This document shows, piece after piece, positions 51,570 to 61,002 of a DNA stretch of 64,000 bases. Numbering within the stretch: the first letter of the stretch is position 1; each line of letters begins with the position of its first letter. The notes below the pieces were generated by a model, which did not search any database, had not been told where the DNA came from, and saw only the letters and a program-made list of their open reading frames with translations. The stretch covers positions 62,001-126,000 of the forward strand of contig CAIQHF010000005.1 in the NCBI GenBank assembly GCA_903871605.1. The letters are read 5' to 3'. The position numbers were made by a program, and so were the translations under genes. The stretch comes from an uncultured Sphingomonadaceae bacterium (lineage in GTDB: Bacteria; Pseudomonadota; Alphaproteobacteria; Sphingomonadales; Sphingomonadaceae).

Positions 51570-53711
51570 ATGCACGCCAAGACCATCGGCTCGCTTCTCC
51601 TCGGCGCAGCGATCGCCCTTCCGCCGCTCTCGGGATGTCATGCTCCGGCGGACAATCAGAACGAGAGGTCGCCCGCGCCGACCCGCGACGTCGGCCCCGC
51701 CGGCTGGCGTGCGCAATTGACCGACGGCAGCAACGGTCGCGACTGGCCGGCGTTCGGGCGAACCTATGGCGAGCAGCATTACAGCCCTTTGAACCAGATC
51801 GACACCGCCACGGTGAAGCGTCTCGGCCTGGTCTGGTCCGCGGACCTGCCAGCGGGCAATCCCGCGACCGGGCCGATCGAGGTGGCAGGCATCATCTATA
51901 CCGCCACCGGCTACAGCGTCGTGCGTGCGTTCGACGCGCCGACCGGCAAGTTGCTGTGGACCTACGATCCGCACGCGCCCGAAGTCTCTGGCCACAAGCT
52001 GCGCCAGGGCTGGGGCAGCCGTGGCATCGCCTACTGGAACGGCAAGGTCTATGTCGGCACGCAGGACGGGCGGCTGATCGCAGTCGACGCCGCGACCGGC
52101 CAGCCGGTCTGGTCGGTGGAGACCTTCGGCAAGGACGAGCAACGCTTCATCTCCGGCCCGCCGCGCGCCTTCGACGGGATGGTGATCATCGGCCATGGCG
52201 GCGCCGACGAGGCCCCGATCCGCGGCTATGCCACCGCCTACGACGCCGAGACCGGCAAGCAGATGTGGCGCTTCTACACAGTGCCCGGCGATCCCGCGAA
52301 AGGCTTCGAGAACAAGGCGATGGCGATGGCCGCCAAGACATGGTCCGGCCCGTGGTGGACATATGGCGGCGGCGGCACGGTGTGGAACGCGATCACCTAC
52401 GATCGCGATACCGATACGATTCTCCTCGGCACGGGCAACGGCGCGCCGTGGAACCGCAAGATCCGGTCTCAAGGAAAAGGCGACAACCTGTTTCTGTGCT
52501 CGATCGTCGCGGTCGACGCGAAGACCGGTGCCTACAAATGGCATTACCAGATAAACCCCGGCGAAAGCTGGGACTTCAACGCCGCGATGGACATGGAGCT
52601 GGCCGATCTCACCATCGACGGGCGGCCGCGCAAGGTGCTGATCACAGCACCCAAGAACGGCTTCCTCTACGTGATCGACCGGACCGACGGCAAGCTGATC
52701 TCGGCCAAGCCGTTCGTCACGACGACCTGGGCGAAGAGCATCGACCTCAAGACGGGGCGCCCGAACGAGGCGCCGAACATCCACTATGAGAACGGATCGG
52801 TCACTTTCCGGCCAACGCCCGTCGGCGCGCACAGCTGGCCGCCGATGGCGTTCAGCCCGCAATCCGGGCTGGTCTATATCCCCGCGATCGACCTGCAGGT
52901 CACCTACGACGATCGCGGAATCACGCCGGCGAACTTCAAATGGATCGGCGGCATGGCGCTCGATTACGGCGTTCGTTCCGACGTGCGGGTGCCTGCCGGT
53001 GAAAAAACGCAGGGCTACCTGGTCGCGTGGAATCCCGTCACGCAGCAACAGGCCTGGCGGCTGCCGATGGCCAGCCACTTTAACGGCGGCCTGATGGCGA
53101 CGGGCGGCGGGCTCGTCTTTCAGGGCCATCCCGATTCCAGTTTCACGGCCTATGATGCGAAGACCGGAAAGATCCTGTGGAGCGCCGATGCCGGAGCCGC
53201 GGTGGTCGCGCCGCCGATCACCTATTCGGTAGGCGGGAAGCAATATGTCACGGTGATCGCCGGGATGGGGACGAGTGCCGGTCTGTTCGGGCCGATGCTC
53301 GCCAAGTTCGGCATCGACTATCGAACCCAGGCGCGCCGCGTGCTGACCTTCGCGCTGGATGGCAAGGCGAAGCTCCCACCCAGGACACGCTACACGCCGA
53401 AAGCAGTGGACGATGCTGATTTCAAGCTCGATCCCGCCGCAGCAGCCGCAGGCGAATCGATTTTCAACATGCGTTGCGCGGTGTGCCATGGTGGCGGCGC
53501 GGTGGCCGGCGGGACGGCGCCCGACTTGCGCACGTCCGGAGCGATCCTGTCGCCCGATGTCTTCACGTCCATCGTCCATGACGGCGCGCTGGTAGCCAAC
53601 GGCATGCCGCGTTTTGAAGAGCTGAGCGCGGAGGATCGAGAGCATCTCCGTCAGTATCTGCGCACGCGTGCGGCAGACCTGAAGCAAGCCTCTGTCAAAT
53701 CCCATGAGTAA
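51570..53711 (+). CDS. PQQ-dependent quinohemoprotein alcohol dehydrogenase, probable lipoprotein
   Basis: The 713-residue periplasmic enzyme has an N-terminal signal ending in a lipobox-like LSGC. An eight-bladed propeller carries W-motifs such as DAPTGKLLWTYD, DAATGQPVWSVETF and DAETGKQMWRFYTVPG. A C-terminal cytochrome c domain has one heme site, CAVCHGGG. The vicinal Cys-Cys of typical enzymes (in GCCDVVNRG) is absent; the same place reads RQGWGSRG. It would oxidise an alcohol group outside the cytoplasm and pass electrons to the respiratory chain. It is the last gene of the island. Confidence 0.9.
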   Translation: MHAKTIGSLLLGAAIALPPLSGCHAPADNQNERSPAPTRDVGPAGWRAQLTDGSNGRDWPAFGRTYGEQHYSPLNQIDTATVKRLGLVWSADLPAGNPATGPIEVAGIIYTATGYSVVRAFDAPTGKLLWTYDPHAPEVSGHKLRQGWGSRGIAYWNGKVYVGTQDGRLIAVDAATGQPVWSVETFGKDEQRFISGPPRAFDGMVIIGHGGADEAPIRGYATAYDAETGKQMWRFYTVPGDPAKGFENKAMAMAAKTWSGPWWTYGGGGTVWNAITYDRDTDTILLGTGNGAPWNRKIRSQGKGDNLFLCSIVAVDAKTGAYKWHYQINPGESWDFNAAMDMELADLTIDGRPRKVLITAPKNGFLYVIDRTDGKLISAKPFVTTTWAKSIDLKTGRPNEAPNIHYENGSVTFRPTPVGAHSWPPMAFSPQSGLVYIPAIDLQVTYDDRGITPANFKWIGGMALDYGVRSDVRVPAGEKTQGYLVAWNPVTQQQAWRLPMASHFNGGLMATGGGLVFQGHPDSSFTAYDAKTGKILWSADAGAAVVAPPITYSVGGKQYVTVIAGMGTSAGLFGPMLAKFGIDYRTQARRVLTFALDGKAKLPPRTRYTPKAVDDADFKLDPAAAAAGESIFNMRCAVCHGGGAVAGGTAPDLRTSGAILSPDVFTSIVHDGALVANGMPRFEELSAEDREHLRQYLRTRAADLKQASVKSHE

Positions 53712-54090
53712 CGAGCGAGCCGGATGGTTGTCCCGACGGATCGCCATTCTCGCGGCCTGTATGCGCACGCATAGGACAGCTTAGCGGTCGCGTTCGTAAG
53801 CGCGCGAAGAGGCAAAATGGGGGCCGGCCCATCTTCGGGTGGGCCAGTTTTGCCGCGTGCAACTTCGCCGCTCGCAGCATATCTCCGATCATCGATTCCG
53901 ATCCAAGGCGGTCGCGCGCCGGCCGGGCGATGTTCACGCCTGCACAGCCAACGAATGTCCGGAAAGCCGCGAGCGGGTCTCTTAGGGGAAAAGATGAAGC
54001 CGCGCCGATGACGGGAGCCCACCCCCGGGCAGCGGATGTGCACGATCGTGCGATCGATTGCAGGTCGCGCCAAAATCGCGACGTTTCGCG
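53712..54090. other. 379-bp gap at the right edge of the island
   Basis: The interval lies between the PQQ dehydrogenase stop and the convergent trmB stop. It contains one strong hairpin (listed separately) and no supported gene, tRNA or insertion-sequence end. Short open frames on both strands lack ribosome sites and recognisable products. Confidence 0.55.
53811..53854. terminator. Strong bidirectional terminator with UUCG tetraloop
   Basis: GGCCCATC (53826-53833) and GGTGGGCC (53838-53845) enclose TTCG, forming a C(UUCG)G-capped stem with one G-U pair. The outer GGCAAAA (53811-53817) and TTTTGCC (53848-53854) extend the dyad and give an A run on the left and a T run on the right. It can end the rightward catabolic transcript and the leftward trmB transcript. 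Confidence 0.8.
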
Positions 54091-54771
54091 TCAACGGCGC
54101 CGGTAACGGAAGTACCAGACCTCGTGGCCCTTGGCGCGCGCCTTGGCCTCGTAGCGCGTCTCGGGCCAGTCATCGGGGCGGACCAGGAAGTCGCGCGGCT
54201 CCCTCGCCAGCCATTCGAATGGCGCCAGACCCGCCATCACCATCATCGCCCAGCGCACATAGACCGGATGATCGGTGCCGAAGCGGAATTCGCCGCCCGG
54301 CTTGAGCTTGGCGGCCAGCAGCCCGATCGGCCCGGCATTCATGAACCGCCGCTTGGCATGGCGCGCCTTGGGCCAGGGATCCGGGTGGAGCAGCCAGGCG
54401 CGATCGAGGCTGGCATCGGGCAGTCGCTCGAGCACGTCGATCGCATCGCCCATGTGGATGCGGACGTTGGTCAGCGCCCGGTCGCGGACCTGCATCAGCG
54501 CGCCGACGACGCCATCGAGGAAAGGCTCGCAGCCGATGAAGCCGGTGCCTGGCGCCATCTGCGCCTGCTGCGCCATGTGCTCCCCCTTGCCGAAGCCGAT
54601 CTCGATCGCGAGCGGGCAATCCTTGCCGAACAGCCGGGGCGCATCGAGCGGACCTTCGGCGGGCACCTCGATGGTCGGCAGCAGCGCGTCGACAAGGTCG
54701 GCCTGCCCGGCGCGCAACGCGTGGCCCTGCCTGCGGCCATAGAGCCGTCGGATCGTCAGCGGATCGGTCAT
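54091..54771 (-). CDS. trmB: tRNA (guanine-N7-)-methyltransferase
   Basis: The 226-residue SAM-dependent enzyme makes m7G46 in tRNA variable loops. It shows the SAM-binding segment LAIEIGFGKGEHM, the second motif GFIGCEPFLDGVV, and the catalytic/tRNA-binding WLLHPDPWPKARHAKRRFM. TRYEAKARAKGHEVWYFRYR is the family C-terminus. Length and motifs are normal. Confidence 0.97.
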   Translation of the reverse strand: MTDPLTIRRLYGRRQGHALRAGQADLVDALLPTIEVPAEGPLDAPRLFGKDCPLAIEIGFGKGEHMAQQAQMAPGTGFIGCEPFLDGVVGALMQVRDRALTNVRIHMGDAIDVLERLPDASLDRAWLLHPDPWPKARHAKRRFMNAGPIGLLAAKLKPGGEFRFGTDHPVYVRWAMMVMAGLAPFEWLAREPRDFLVRPDDWPETRYEAKARAKGHEVWYFRYRRR

Positions 54772-54857
54772 GCGGGGCCCTTAGCGGGCGATGGCGTGCT
54801 TTGCACGCCCGGAACGTGCGCGCGAACGGCTCGTTGATCCGGCAGAGGAGAGACATC

Positions 54858-55199
54858 ATGACCGACACGTCCACCACGCCCATCGACGACGCGGCGCTCG
54901 ACGGCATCGCGGTCGCCCCGCCCGAGCCCGACGCGGCCGATACGGGCCCCGATACGGGCAGCCACGCCGATCAGGCGGACGGCGCGACGTCGGTCGTTCG
55001 CGAGGCGCATGATGCCGGCGACCACGCCGCGCTGGCCCGCGATCCGCACCATGAGGATGCCAAGCTCGACGTCGGGCTCGACGAGAGTTTCCCCAGTTCG
55101 GACCCGCCCGCCATCACCGCACCGGGGCACGACGAGCCCGCACCCTCCTCGGGATTTGACGAGGATGCAGAAAAGGCCCGGGAATCCGCCAAAAAATAG
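54858..55199 (+). CDS. Small acidic protein with DESFPSSDPP motif
   Basis: The 113-residue protein is rich in Asp, Ala, Pro and Glu and has no predicted fold or membrane segment. It contains LDESFPSSDPPAI, a motif recurrent in short uncharacterised proteobacterial proteins, close to the C-terminus. The ATG is chosen because a GGAGAGA ribosome site precedes it. It is divergent from trmB. The function is unknown; low complexity suggests a disordered protein. Confidence 0.7.
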   Translation: MTDTSTTPIDDAALDGIAVAPPEPDAADTGPDTGSHADQADGATSVVREAHDAGDHAALARDPHHEDAKLDVGLDESFPSSDPPAITAPGHDEPAPSSGFDEDAEKARESAKK

Positions 55200-55371
55200 T
55201 CGCGCCACTGCAACAGTATCGACATATTCTGATCACGTGACGGGCGCATGCGCGCTCCGTGTTGCGTCGCAGCACGTTTCCTGCTTCGATTCGGTTAATG
55301 ACTAGGACTGGTTAAGCCTCAAGTAACCGCTCGGGGCGTATCGTCAGGTCGTTCGATGGTGGGGAAATGGC

Positions 55372-55920
55372 ATGGGCACGCAAGCACGACCAGCAGACGG
55401 CGCGATGACATTGGCGGAGATAAAGGAGTTCGCCTCCTTTCCCGCTTCGACGCAGCGCTATATTCGGCGCTCGCTCGACGTCGGGCTGATGCGGCAGGAC
55501 GCGCTCGGCCGCTGGTCGCGCGATGTCGTCGAGGCCGCCAGCATCCGCGCGCAGACGCGGGTCTATGACCGGCTGACCGGGCTGCGCCAGATCATCCCCG
55601 ACGATAGCGGCCTCGAGGCGGTCGAGCCGTTCATGGCACCGCTGGTCAGCATTTCGGCATTCGATCTCGGGCAGGATCGGCTGAGCAGTTTCGGCGCCTA
55701 TCGCTTCCTCTACGAACGGCTGCTCGGCGCGCCCGTCCGGCCCTGGCTTCCGGGCGCGTTCTGCGCCGCCGCGGCGCTGCCGCATCTCCATCCCGAGCGG
55801 CGGCGTTCGCTGCTCCAGTCGATCAGCGAGGCCGCCGCGACCGCGGCGGGCTGGTCGGCGCGCGAGCCGAGCTTCTTTCCCGAATGGGTCGAGAAGGTCG
55901 ATACCCGGCTGGCGAACTGA
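55372..55920 (+). CDS. Uncharacterised protein
   Basis: The 182-residue protein has no recognisable domain. The N-terminal segment TLAEIKEFASFPASTQRYIR with VGLMRQDALGRWSRDVV could form a helix-turn-helix-like unit. The remainder is helical with no signal peptide or membrane span. A GGGGA ribosome site precedes the ATG, and codon use matches its neighbours, so I treat it as a real gene. It lies upstream of the mannose-6-phosphate isomerase gene on the same strand but 156 bp away. Confidence 0.65.
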   Translation: MGTQARPADGAMTLAEIKEFASFPASTQRYIRRSLDVGLMRQDALGRWSRDVVEAASIRAQTRVYDRLTGLRQIIPDDSGLEAVEPFMAPLVSISAFDLGQDRLSSFGAYRFLYERLLGAPVRPWLPGAFCAAAALPHLHPERRRSLLQSISEAAATAAGWSAREPSFFPEWVEKVDTRLAN

Positions 55921-56076
55921 GCGTCGCGATCCGCCTGCTGGTGCAGGCGGATATCCAAGGCGCGTCGGCGACGCTGCGCGCCTGTCAGGGACGTTGCGCA
56001 GCACAGGCGACGAAACGCATCGCCACCGGGCGCGTTCGATGGCAGGGAGATCAGCAACCCGCCCGGAGACAAGCCC

Positions 56077-56928
56077 ATGTCCGTCATCCGCCTCGAGACC
56101 AAGCGCGTCGAGAAACCGTGGGGCCGCCACGATCTGTGGCCGGGCTTTGCCGATGCCCCCGCCGACGGTCCGCCGATCGGCGAGGTGTGGTTCCAGGCGC
56201 CCAAGGGCGTTGGCGAGGACGACCCCGAACTGCTGATCAAATATTTGTTCACCTCCGAGCGGCTTTCGGTGCAGGTCCACCCCAATGACGTCGATGCGCG
56301 CGCGCGCGGCCATGAGCGCGGCAAGAGCGAGGCATGGCAAATCCTGCGCGCCGATCCGCACGCGACGATCGCGATCGGTACGCTCAAGCCGATGACCAAG
56401 GACGAATTGCGCGCATCGGCCGAGGACGGCTCGATCGTCCAGGATCTCGACTGGAAAGCGGTGCAGGCGGGGCAGTTCTGGTATTCGCCGGCGGGCACGG
56501 TGCATGCGATCGGGCCCGGACTGGTGGTGATCGAGGTGCAGCAGAATGTCGATCTCACCTATCGACTCTACGACTATGGCTCGGATCGCGAGCTGCATCT
56601 CGATGACGGCATCGCGGTCGCCGATCCGGTGCCCTATGTTGCGCCGTTCCAGCCCTATGATCTTTCGCCCGGGCGCCGCATCCTGTCCGCCGAGGGTGCG
56701 TTCGTCACCGAACGCTGGACGCAGCCGGTCTCGGGCACGCTGGCGGCGACGCACGACCGGCCGGTCTGGCTGGTGCCGCTCGGCGGCGAAGGCAAGATCG
56801 GCGACGAGACGGTGGCGCCGGGCGGCGTCTGGCTCGTCGATGGCGAGACGTCGTTCGACCTGCCGGCGGGCATCGATCTGCTGCTGGCCTATCCGGGTGG
56901 TGCGGTCGACGCGGCGTTGCCGGGCTGA
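56077..56928 (+). CDS. manA: Class I mannose-6-phosphate isomerase
   Basis: The 283-residue cupin enzyme interconverts mannose-6-phosphate and fructose-6-phosphate, feeding GDP-mannose and exopolysaccharide synthesis. Features are VEKPWGRHDLWPGF, the metal-site segment LSVQVHPNDVDARARG, SEAWQIL, SPAGTVHAIGPGLVVIEVQQ with further metal ligands, and DLTYRLYDYG. It is shorter than enterobacterial ManA (~390 residues), as in many alphaproteobacteria. GGAG lies upstream of the ATG. Confidence 0.9.
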   Translation: MSVIRLETKRVEKPWGRHDLWPGFADAPADGPPIGEVWFQAPKGVGEDDPELLIKYLFTSERLSVQVHPNDVDARARGHERGKSEAWQILRADPHATIAIGTLKPMTKDELRASAEDGSIVQDLDWKAVQAGQFWYSPAGTVHAIGPGLVVIEVQQNVDLTYRLYDYGSDRELHLDDGIAVADPVPYVAPFQPYDLSPGRRILSAEGAFVTERWTQPVSGTLAATHDRPVWLVPLGGEGKIGDETVAPGGVWLVDGETSFDLPAGIDLLLAYPGGAVDAALPG

Positions 56929-56941
56929 GCGCTGGCTTGCG

Positions 56942-57697
56942 CTATGCCCTGTCGTCGATCTCGCCGCGTCGCGGCGGCAGCCAGCTGAGGTCGATCGCCG
57001 CATAACGGTCGACATGGCTGCCGATCCCCGCAAGACGCGCCTCGTCGGCAATGCGGACACGCCCGTTGCTGCGCACGATCAGGCCGTCGTCGGTGAGATG
57101 GCGCATCATCCGGTTGACATGCACCGCGGTCAGCCCGGTCGCGTCGCCAATTTCTTCCTGGGTCAGCGGCAGCACGATGCCCTCCTCGACCGGCTCGCCG
57201 CCGGCGCGCAGCCGGCGCAGCACATCGACGAGCAGCGCCGCGACGCGCGACTTGGCCGAGGTGCGCCCGATCGAGGCGAGGCGGTCGGCCAGCGTGACGC
57301 GCTCGATCTGCGCCAGCAGCAGCAGCAGCGCAGCGATCCGCGGCTGATCCTCGACGATGCCCCGGATCGCCGCCTTGTCGATCACGCGCACCACCGTGTC
57401 GGTCGCCGCGGTGATCGTGAACGGCGCCTTCTCCCAGGCGAGCCCGACCTCGCCGGCGAACTCGCCCGGCAGATGCATGCTCAATATCTGGCGATTGCCG
57501 TCGAACAGCAGGATCGAGCTGTACATCCAGCCGCGCCGTACGACGTAGAATTCGCGCGAAGCCGCATGTTCGGCGCGCAGCATCGTCCCACGGGGCACCA
57601 AACGTTCGGTGTCCTCCAGGGCCGCGAGCGCACGAAGCTCCGGCTCGGCGAGATGCAGAAAACGGCCGAGCCGGTCCGCAAGACAGCTTTGATGCAC
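56942..57697 (-). CDS. Crp/Fnr family transcriptional regulator
   Basis: The 251-residue protein has an N-terminal cyclic-nucleotide-binding-like beta roll (TMLRAEHAASREFYVVRRGW, ILSMHLPGEFAGEVGL), a long dimerisation helix and a C-terminal winged helix-turn-helix (LPLTQEEIGDATGLTAVHVN, RMMRHLTDDGLI). There is no cysteine cluster for an FNR-type iron-sulfur centre, and the cAMP-binding Arg/Ser pattern is not evident, so the signal is unknown. The start is GTG. It is divergent from murA. Confidence 0.88.
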   Translation of the reverse strand: MHQSCLADRLGRFLHLAEPELRALAALEDTERLVPRGTMLRAEHAASREFYVVRRGWMYSSILLFDGNRQILSMHLPGEFAGEVGLAWEKAPFTITAATDTVVRVIDKAAIRGIVEDQPRIAALLLLLAQIERVTLADRLASIGRTSAKSRVAALLVDVLRRLRAGGEPVEEGIVLPLTQEEIGDATGLTAVHVNRMMRHLTDDGLIVRSNGRVRIADEARLAGIGSHVDRYAAIDLSWLPPRRGEIDDRA

Positions 57698-57843
57698 CGT
57701 TGCTCCGCTCGGACCCCTGTAAACGACAATGTGTAGGCGGAACGATCCCCGGCTGCGCTAAACACGATCAAGATTAGAATGACTTGGCAGATGCTTGCCC
57801 CGGCCGGCTTGCGCGTCTGCACGGATGCTCTAGGAGGCGATCG

Positions 57844-59127
57844 ATGGACAGGATCGTCATCCGCGGCGGCGCCGCGCTTTCAGGCCGGCTCCCGATCTCG
57901 GGCGCCAAGAACGCCGCCCTCACGCTGCTGCCGTGCGCGCTGCTCACCGACCAGCCGCTGACGCTGGGCAATTTGCCGCGTCTCGCCGACGTCGACGGCT
58001 TCGGGCATCTGCTCAACGGCATGGGCGTCTCGACCGCGACCGCCGGCACCAGCCCCGACGCGTTCGGCCGCACGATCACGCTCGACGCCAGGCGGATCAG
58101 CTCGACCACCGCGCCCTATGACTTCGTCCGCAAGATGCGCGCCTCGATCCTCGTGCTCGGCCCGCTGATCGCGCGCATGGGCGAGGCGACGGTGTCGCTC
58201 CCCGGCGGCTGCGCGATCGGCAACCGCCCGATCGATCTGCATCTCAAGGCGCTCGAGCAGCTTGGCGCGGAGATCGAGATCACCGCCGGCTACGTCAAGG
58301 CGACCGCGCCCGATGGCGGTCTCAGGGGCGGCAGGATCACCTTTCCGATCGTCTCGGTCGGCGCCACCGAGAATGCGCTGATGGCCGCCAGCCTGGCATC
58401 GGGCGAGACGGTGATCGACAATGCCGCGCGCGAGCCCGAGATCGTCGATCTGTGCCGCTGCCTCGTCGCGATGGGATCCGAGATCGAGGGGATCGGCACC
58501 GAACGGCTCGTCGTCCACGGCCAGCCCCGGCTTGGCGGCGCTGACTATAAGGTGATGCCCGATCGGATCGAGGCGGGCAGCTATGCCTGCGCCGCGGCGA
58601 TCACCGGCGGCGAACTCGAGCTGGTCGGTGCCGACATCGACGACATGGGCGCGATCCTCGCCGCGCTGTCCGAGACCGGGCTCGACGTCGCCGCCACCGC
58701 CGACGGAATCCGCGTCGCCGCCAACGGGAGGCTGAGGCCGCTGACGCTGTCGACCGCGCCCTATCCCGCCTTCCCGACCGACATGCAGGCGCAGTTCATG
58801 GCGATGCTGGCGCTCGCCGACGGCGCCTCGGTGCTGACCGAGACGATCTTCGAGAATCGCTACATGCATGTCCCCGAACTCTCGCGGATGGGCGCGGACA
58901 TCCAGGTCCACGGCCGCACCGCGGTGGTGCGCGGCGTCGACAAGCTGGTCGGCGCCGACGTGATGGCGACCGATCTGCGCGCGTCGATGAGCCTCGTGCT
59001 CGCCGGACTGGCGGCCGAGGGCGAGACGCGTGTCCACCGCGTCTATCACCTCGATCGCGGCTATGAGCGGCTCGAGGAGAAGCTCTCCGCGGTCGGCGCG
59101 CAGATCGAGCGCGAAGCGGATGGCTGA
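57844..59127 (+). CDS. murA: UDP-N-acetylglucosamine 1-carboxyvinyltransferase
   Basis: The 427-residue enzyme performs the first committed step of peptidoglycan synthesis, adding enolpyruvate from PEP to UDP-GlcNAc. It shows [18 protein letters not shown] with the substrate-binding Lys-Asn, the catalytic Cys loop [19 protein letters not shown] (about residue 116), and [24 protein letters not shown] is seven bases before the ATG. The Cys makes it of the fosfomycin-sensitive type. Confidence 0.97.
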   Translation: MDRIVIRGGAALSGRLPISGAKNAALTLLPCALLTDQPLTLGNLPRLADVDGFGHLLNGMGVSTATAGTSPDAFGRTITLDARRISSTTAPYDFVRKMRASILVLGPLIARMGEATVSLPGGCAIGNRPIDLHLKALEQLGAEIEITAGYVKATAPDGGLRGGRITFPIVSVGATENALMAASLASGETVIDNAAREPEIVDLCRCLVAMGSEIEGIGTERLVVHGQPRLGGADYKVMPDRIEAGSYACAAAITGGELELVGADIDDMGAILAALSETGLDVAATADGIRVAANGRLRPLTLSTAPYPAFPTDMQAQFMAMLALADGASVLTETIFENRYMHVPELSRMGADIQVHGRTAVVRGVDKLVGADVMATDLRASMSLVLAGLAAEGETRVHRVYHLDRGYERLEEKLSAVGAQIEREADG

Positions 59128-59238
59128 CCCACCGGCGACAGCCTGACCGACGCCGGCCTCGGCGGATTCGCGGCGAGCGGCCTTTTCGGCTATACGTAGA
59201 GGGCTTATCGGTTCGCGTGCCCTGTCGCCGGGAGAGAG

Positions 59239-59682
59239 ATGGTGTCGAGCCGAGCCGTGACCAAGACGCCGTGGCACCTTTGGGTCGTCGGCCTGGCCAG
59301 CCTGTTGTGGAACAGCGGCGGCGCGACCGATTATGTGATGACCAGATCGCATAACGCCGCCTATCTCGCCAAGGCGACGCCCGAGCAGATAGCCTGGTTC
59401 GATGGTTTCCCGCTGTGGATGACGATCGCCTGGACGGCGGGCGTGTGGGGCGCGGTGGCGGGGTCGCTGCTGCTGCTGTTGCGCCACCGTTTCGCCGAGC
59501 CGGCATTCGCGCTGTCGTTCGCCGGGCTCGCGATCGGCACCTTCTATCAATATGGCATCGGCCACATGCCCGCGAGCCTGCATAGCCAAGCGGGCATGCT
59601 GTTCAATGCGCTGCTGTGGGCGGTCGCGATCGCGCTGCTCGGCTATGCGATCGCGATGCGCAGGCGCGGCGTGCTGCGCTAG
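59239..59682 (+). CDS. Small four-helix membrane protein
   Basis: The 147-residue protein has four hydrophobic segments (LWVVGLASLLWNSGGATDYV, LWMTIAWTAGVWGAVAGSLL, FALSFAGLAIGTFYQYGIG and LFNALLWAVAIALLGYAIAM). The arrangement resembles short uncharacterised inner-membrane proteins found in sphingomonads. No catalytic residues are recognisable and the function is unknown. GGGAGAGAG precedes the ATG. It converges with the DUF445 gene 9 bp downstream. Confidence 0.75.
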   Translation: MVSSRAVTKTPWHLWVVGLASLLWNSGGATDYVMTRSHNAAYLAKATPEQIAWFDGFPLWMTIAWTAGVWGAVAGSLLLLLRHRFAEPAFALSFAGLAIGTFYQYGIGHMPASLHSQAGMLFNALLWAVAIALLGYAIAMRRRGVLR

Positions 59683-59691
59683 AGCGGGGCG

Positions 59692-60972
59692 TCACGCCCA
59701 CAGATCCACGACATGGATGGCGAGGCCGACAAGCCCACCGACCAGCGTGCCGTTGATCCGGATATATTGCAGGTCGCGGCCCACCGCCTGCTCGAGCCGC
59801 CCCGTCACTGTCTTGGCATCCCAGCCGCGCACCGTGTCCGAGACGAGCCGCACGATGCCGTCGCCATATGCGGCCGCGATGCCCACCGTCGCACGCCGCG
59901 CGAACAGGTTGATTGCACGCGCCAGCCGTGGCTCGGTCTGCAGCGTCGTGCCGAGTTGGCGCAGCGTTTCGCCCAGCCGCCCCGCCATCGCCGCGCTCGG
60001 GTCGCGCGCGCCGCGCAGCAGCGCCGCACGCGCCTGGCCCCAGAGGCCGTCGAGCCATGAGGCGACCGCGGGGCTGGCGATGATCTCGTCCTTGAACGCA
60101 TTGACCCGGCGCTGGAGATCGGGGTCCGCGCGCAGCCGGCGGGCGAGATCCGCGAGCCCCTCCTCGGCCTTGTCGCGGAGCGGATGGTCGGGATCGGCGC
60201 CCACCTCCTCGATCAGCCGGTAGAGGCCGTCGAGGATCTTGTTCGACAGCGTCTCGTCGAGCCCCGTCCAGCGCAACACCGATCCCGCCTTGGCCGAGAT
60301 CATCGCGCGGATCGTTTCCTCGTTGGCGACGAGCGTGCGGCCAAGCCAGTCGATCGCGCCGTCGAGCAGCGGAACATGGCGGTCGCGGTCGATCGCCGCC
60401 TCGAGCGCCTGGCCGAGGATCGGCGCGACATCGAGCGCGGTCAGCCGCTGCGCCACCACCGATCGCACCATGCCCCCCAGCCGCTCGGCGTCGAGCGCGG
60501 CGACCAGATCGGCGATCAGCCGCGACGCGCCGAGTCTCAGCCGGCCCGCGCGCTCGGCCTGTCCGGCGGGGGCCGCGAGGAAGCGCCCGGCGGCGCCAGC
60601 CAGATCGAGCCGCCGCATCCGGCGCGCGACGACCGAAGGCGTGAGGAAATTCTGGCGCAGGAAGCTCGCCAGGCTGTCGCCGATGCGATCCTTGTTGCGC
60701 GGGATGATCGCGGTATGCGGGATCGGCAGACCGAGCGGATGTCGGAACAAAGCGGTCACCGCGAACCAGTCGGCGAGGCCTCCGACCATCGCGGCCTCGG
60801 CGAAGGCGCGGAGATAACCGAGTGCCGGATGATCGGCCTCACCCAGCCGCGCAGCGACATAGACCCCGGCCATGACGAGCAGCAGCCCCGTCGCGACACG
60901 GCGCATCGTCGTCAGACCACCCGGGTTCGCGGCGGCTTCGGGGGCGGTTGTCGAGGCAGGCACTGCGGTCAT
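59692..60972 (-). CDS. DUF445 family membrane-associated protein
   Basis: The 426-residue protein has an N-terminal membrane helix (TGLLLVMAGVYVAARLG), the family segment AAMVGGLADWFAVTALFRHP with LPIPHTAIIPRNKDRIGDSL, a long helical middle and a C-terminal hydrophobic IRINGTLVGGLVGLAIHVVD. These match DUF445 (YjiN-like) proteins, whose role is unknown. I use the ATG at 60972 rather than the GTG 15 bases upstream. It follows the RND pump gene on the same strand after 30 bp, so they may be cotranscribed. Confidence 0.88.
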   Translation of the reverse strand: MTAVPASTTAPEAAANPGGLTTMRRVATGLLLVMAGVYVAARLGEADHPALGYLRAFAEAAMVGGLADWFAVTALFRHPLGLPIPHTAIIPRNKDRIGDSLASFLRQNFLTPSVVARRMRRLDLAGAAGRFLAAPAGQAERAGRLRLGASRLIADLVAALDAERLGGMVRSVVAQRLTALDVAPILGQALEAAIDRDRHVPLLDGAIDWLGRTLVANEETIRAMISAKAGSVLRWTGLDETLSNKILDGLYRLIEEVGADPDHPLRDKAEEGLADLARRLRADPDLQRRVNAFKDEIIASPAVASWLDGLWGQARAALLRGARDPSAAMAGRLGETLRQLGTTLQTEPRLARAINLFARRATVGIAAAYGDGIVRLVSDTVRGWDAKTVTGRLEQAVGRDLQYIRINGTLVGGLVGLAIHVVDLWA

Positions 60973-61002
60973 GCTGCCCCAAGCCACGAGCCGGGGGAAG
61001 GT

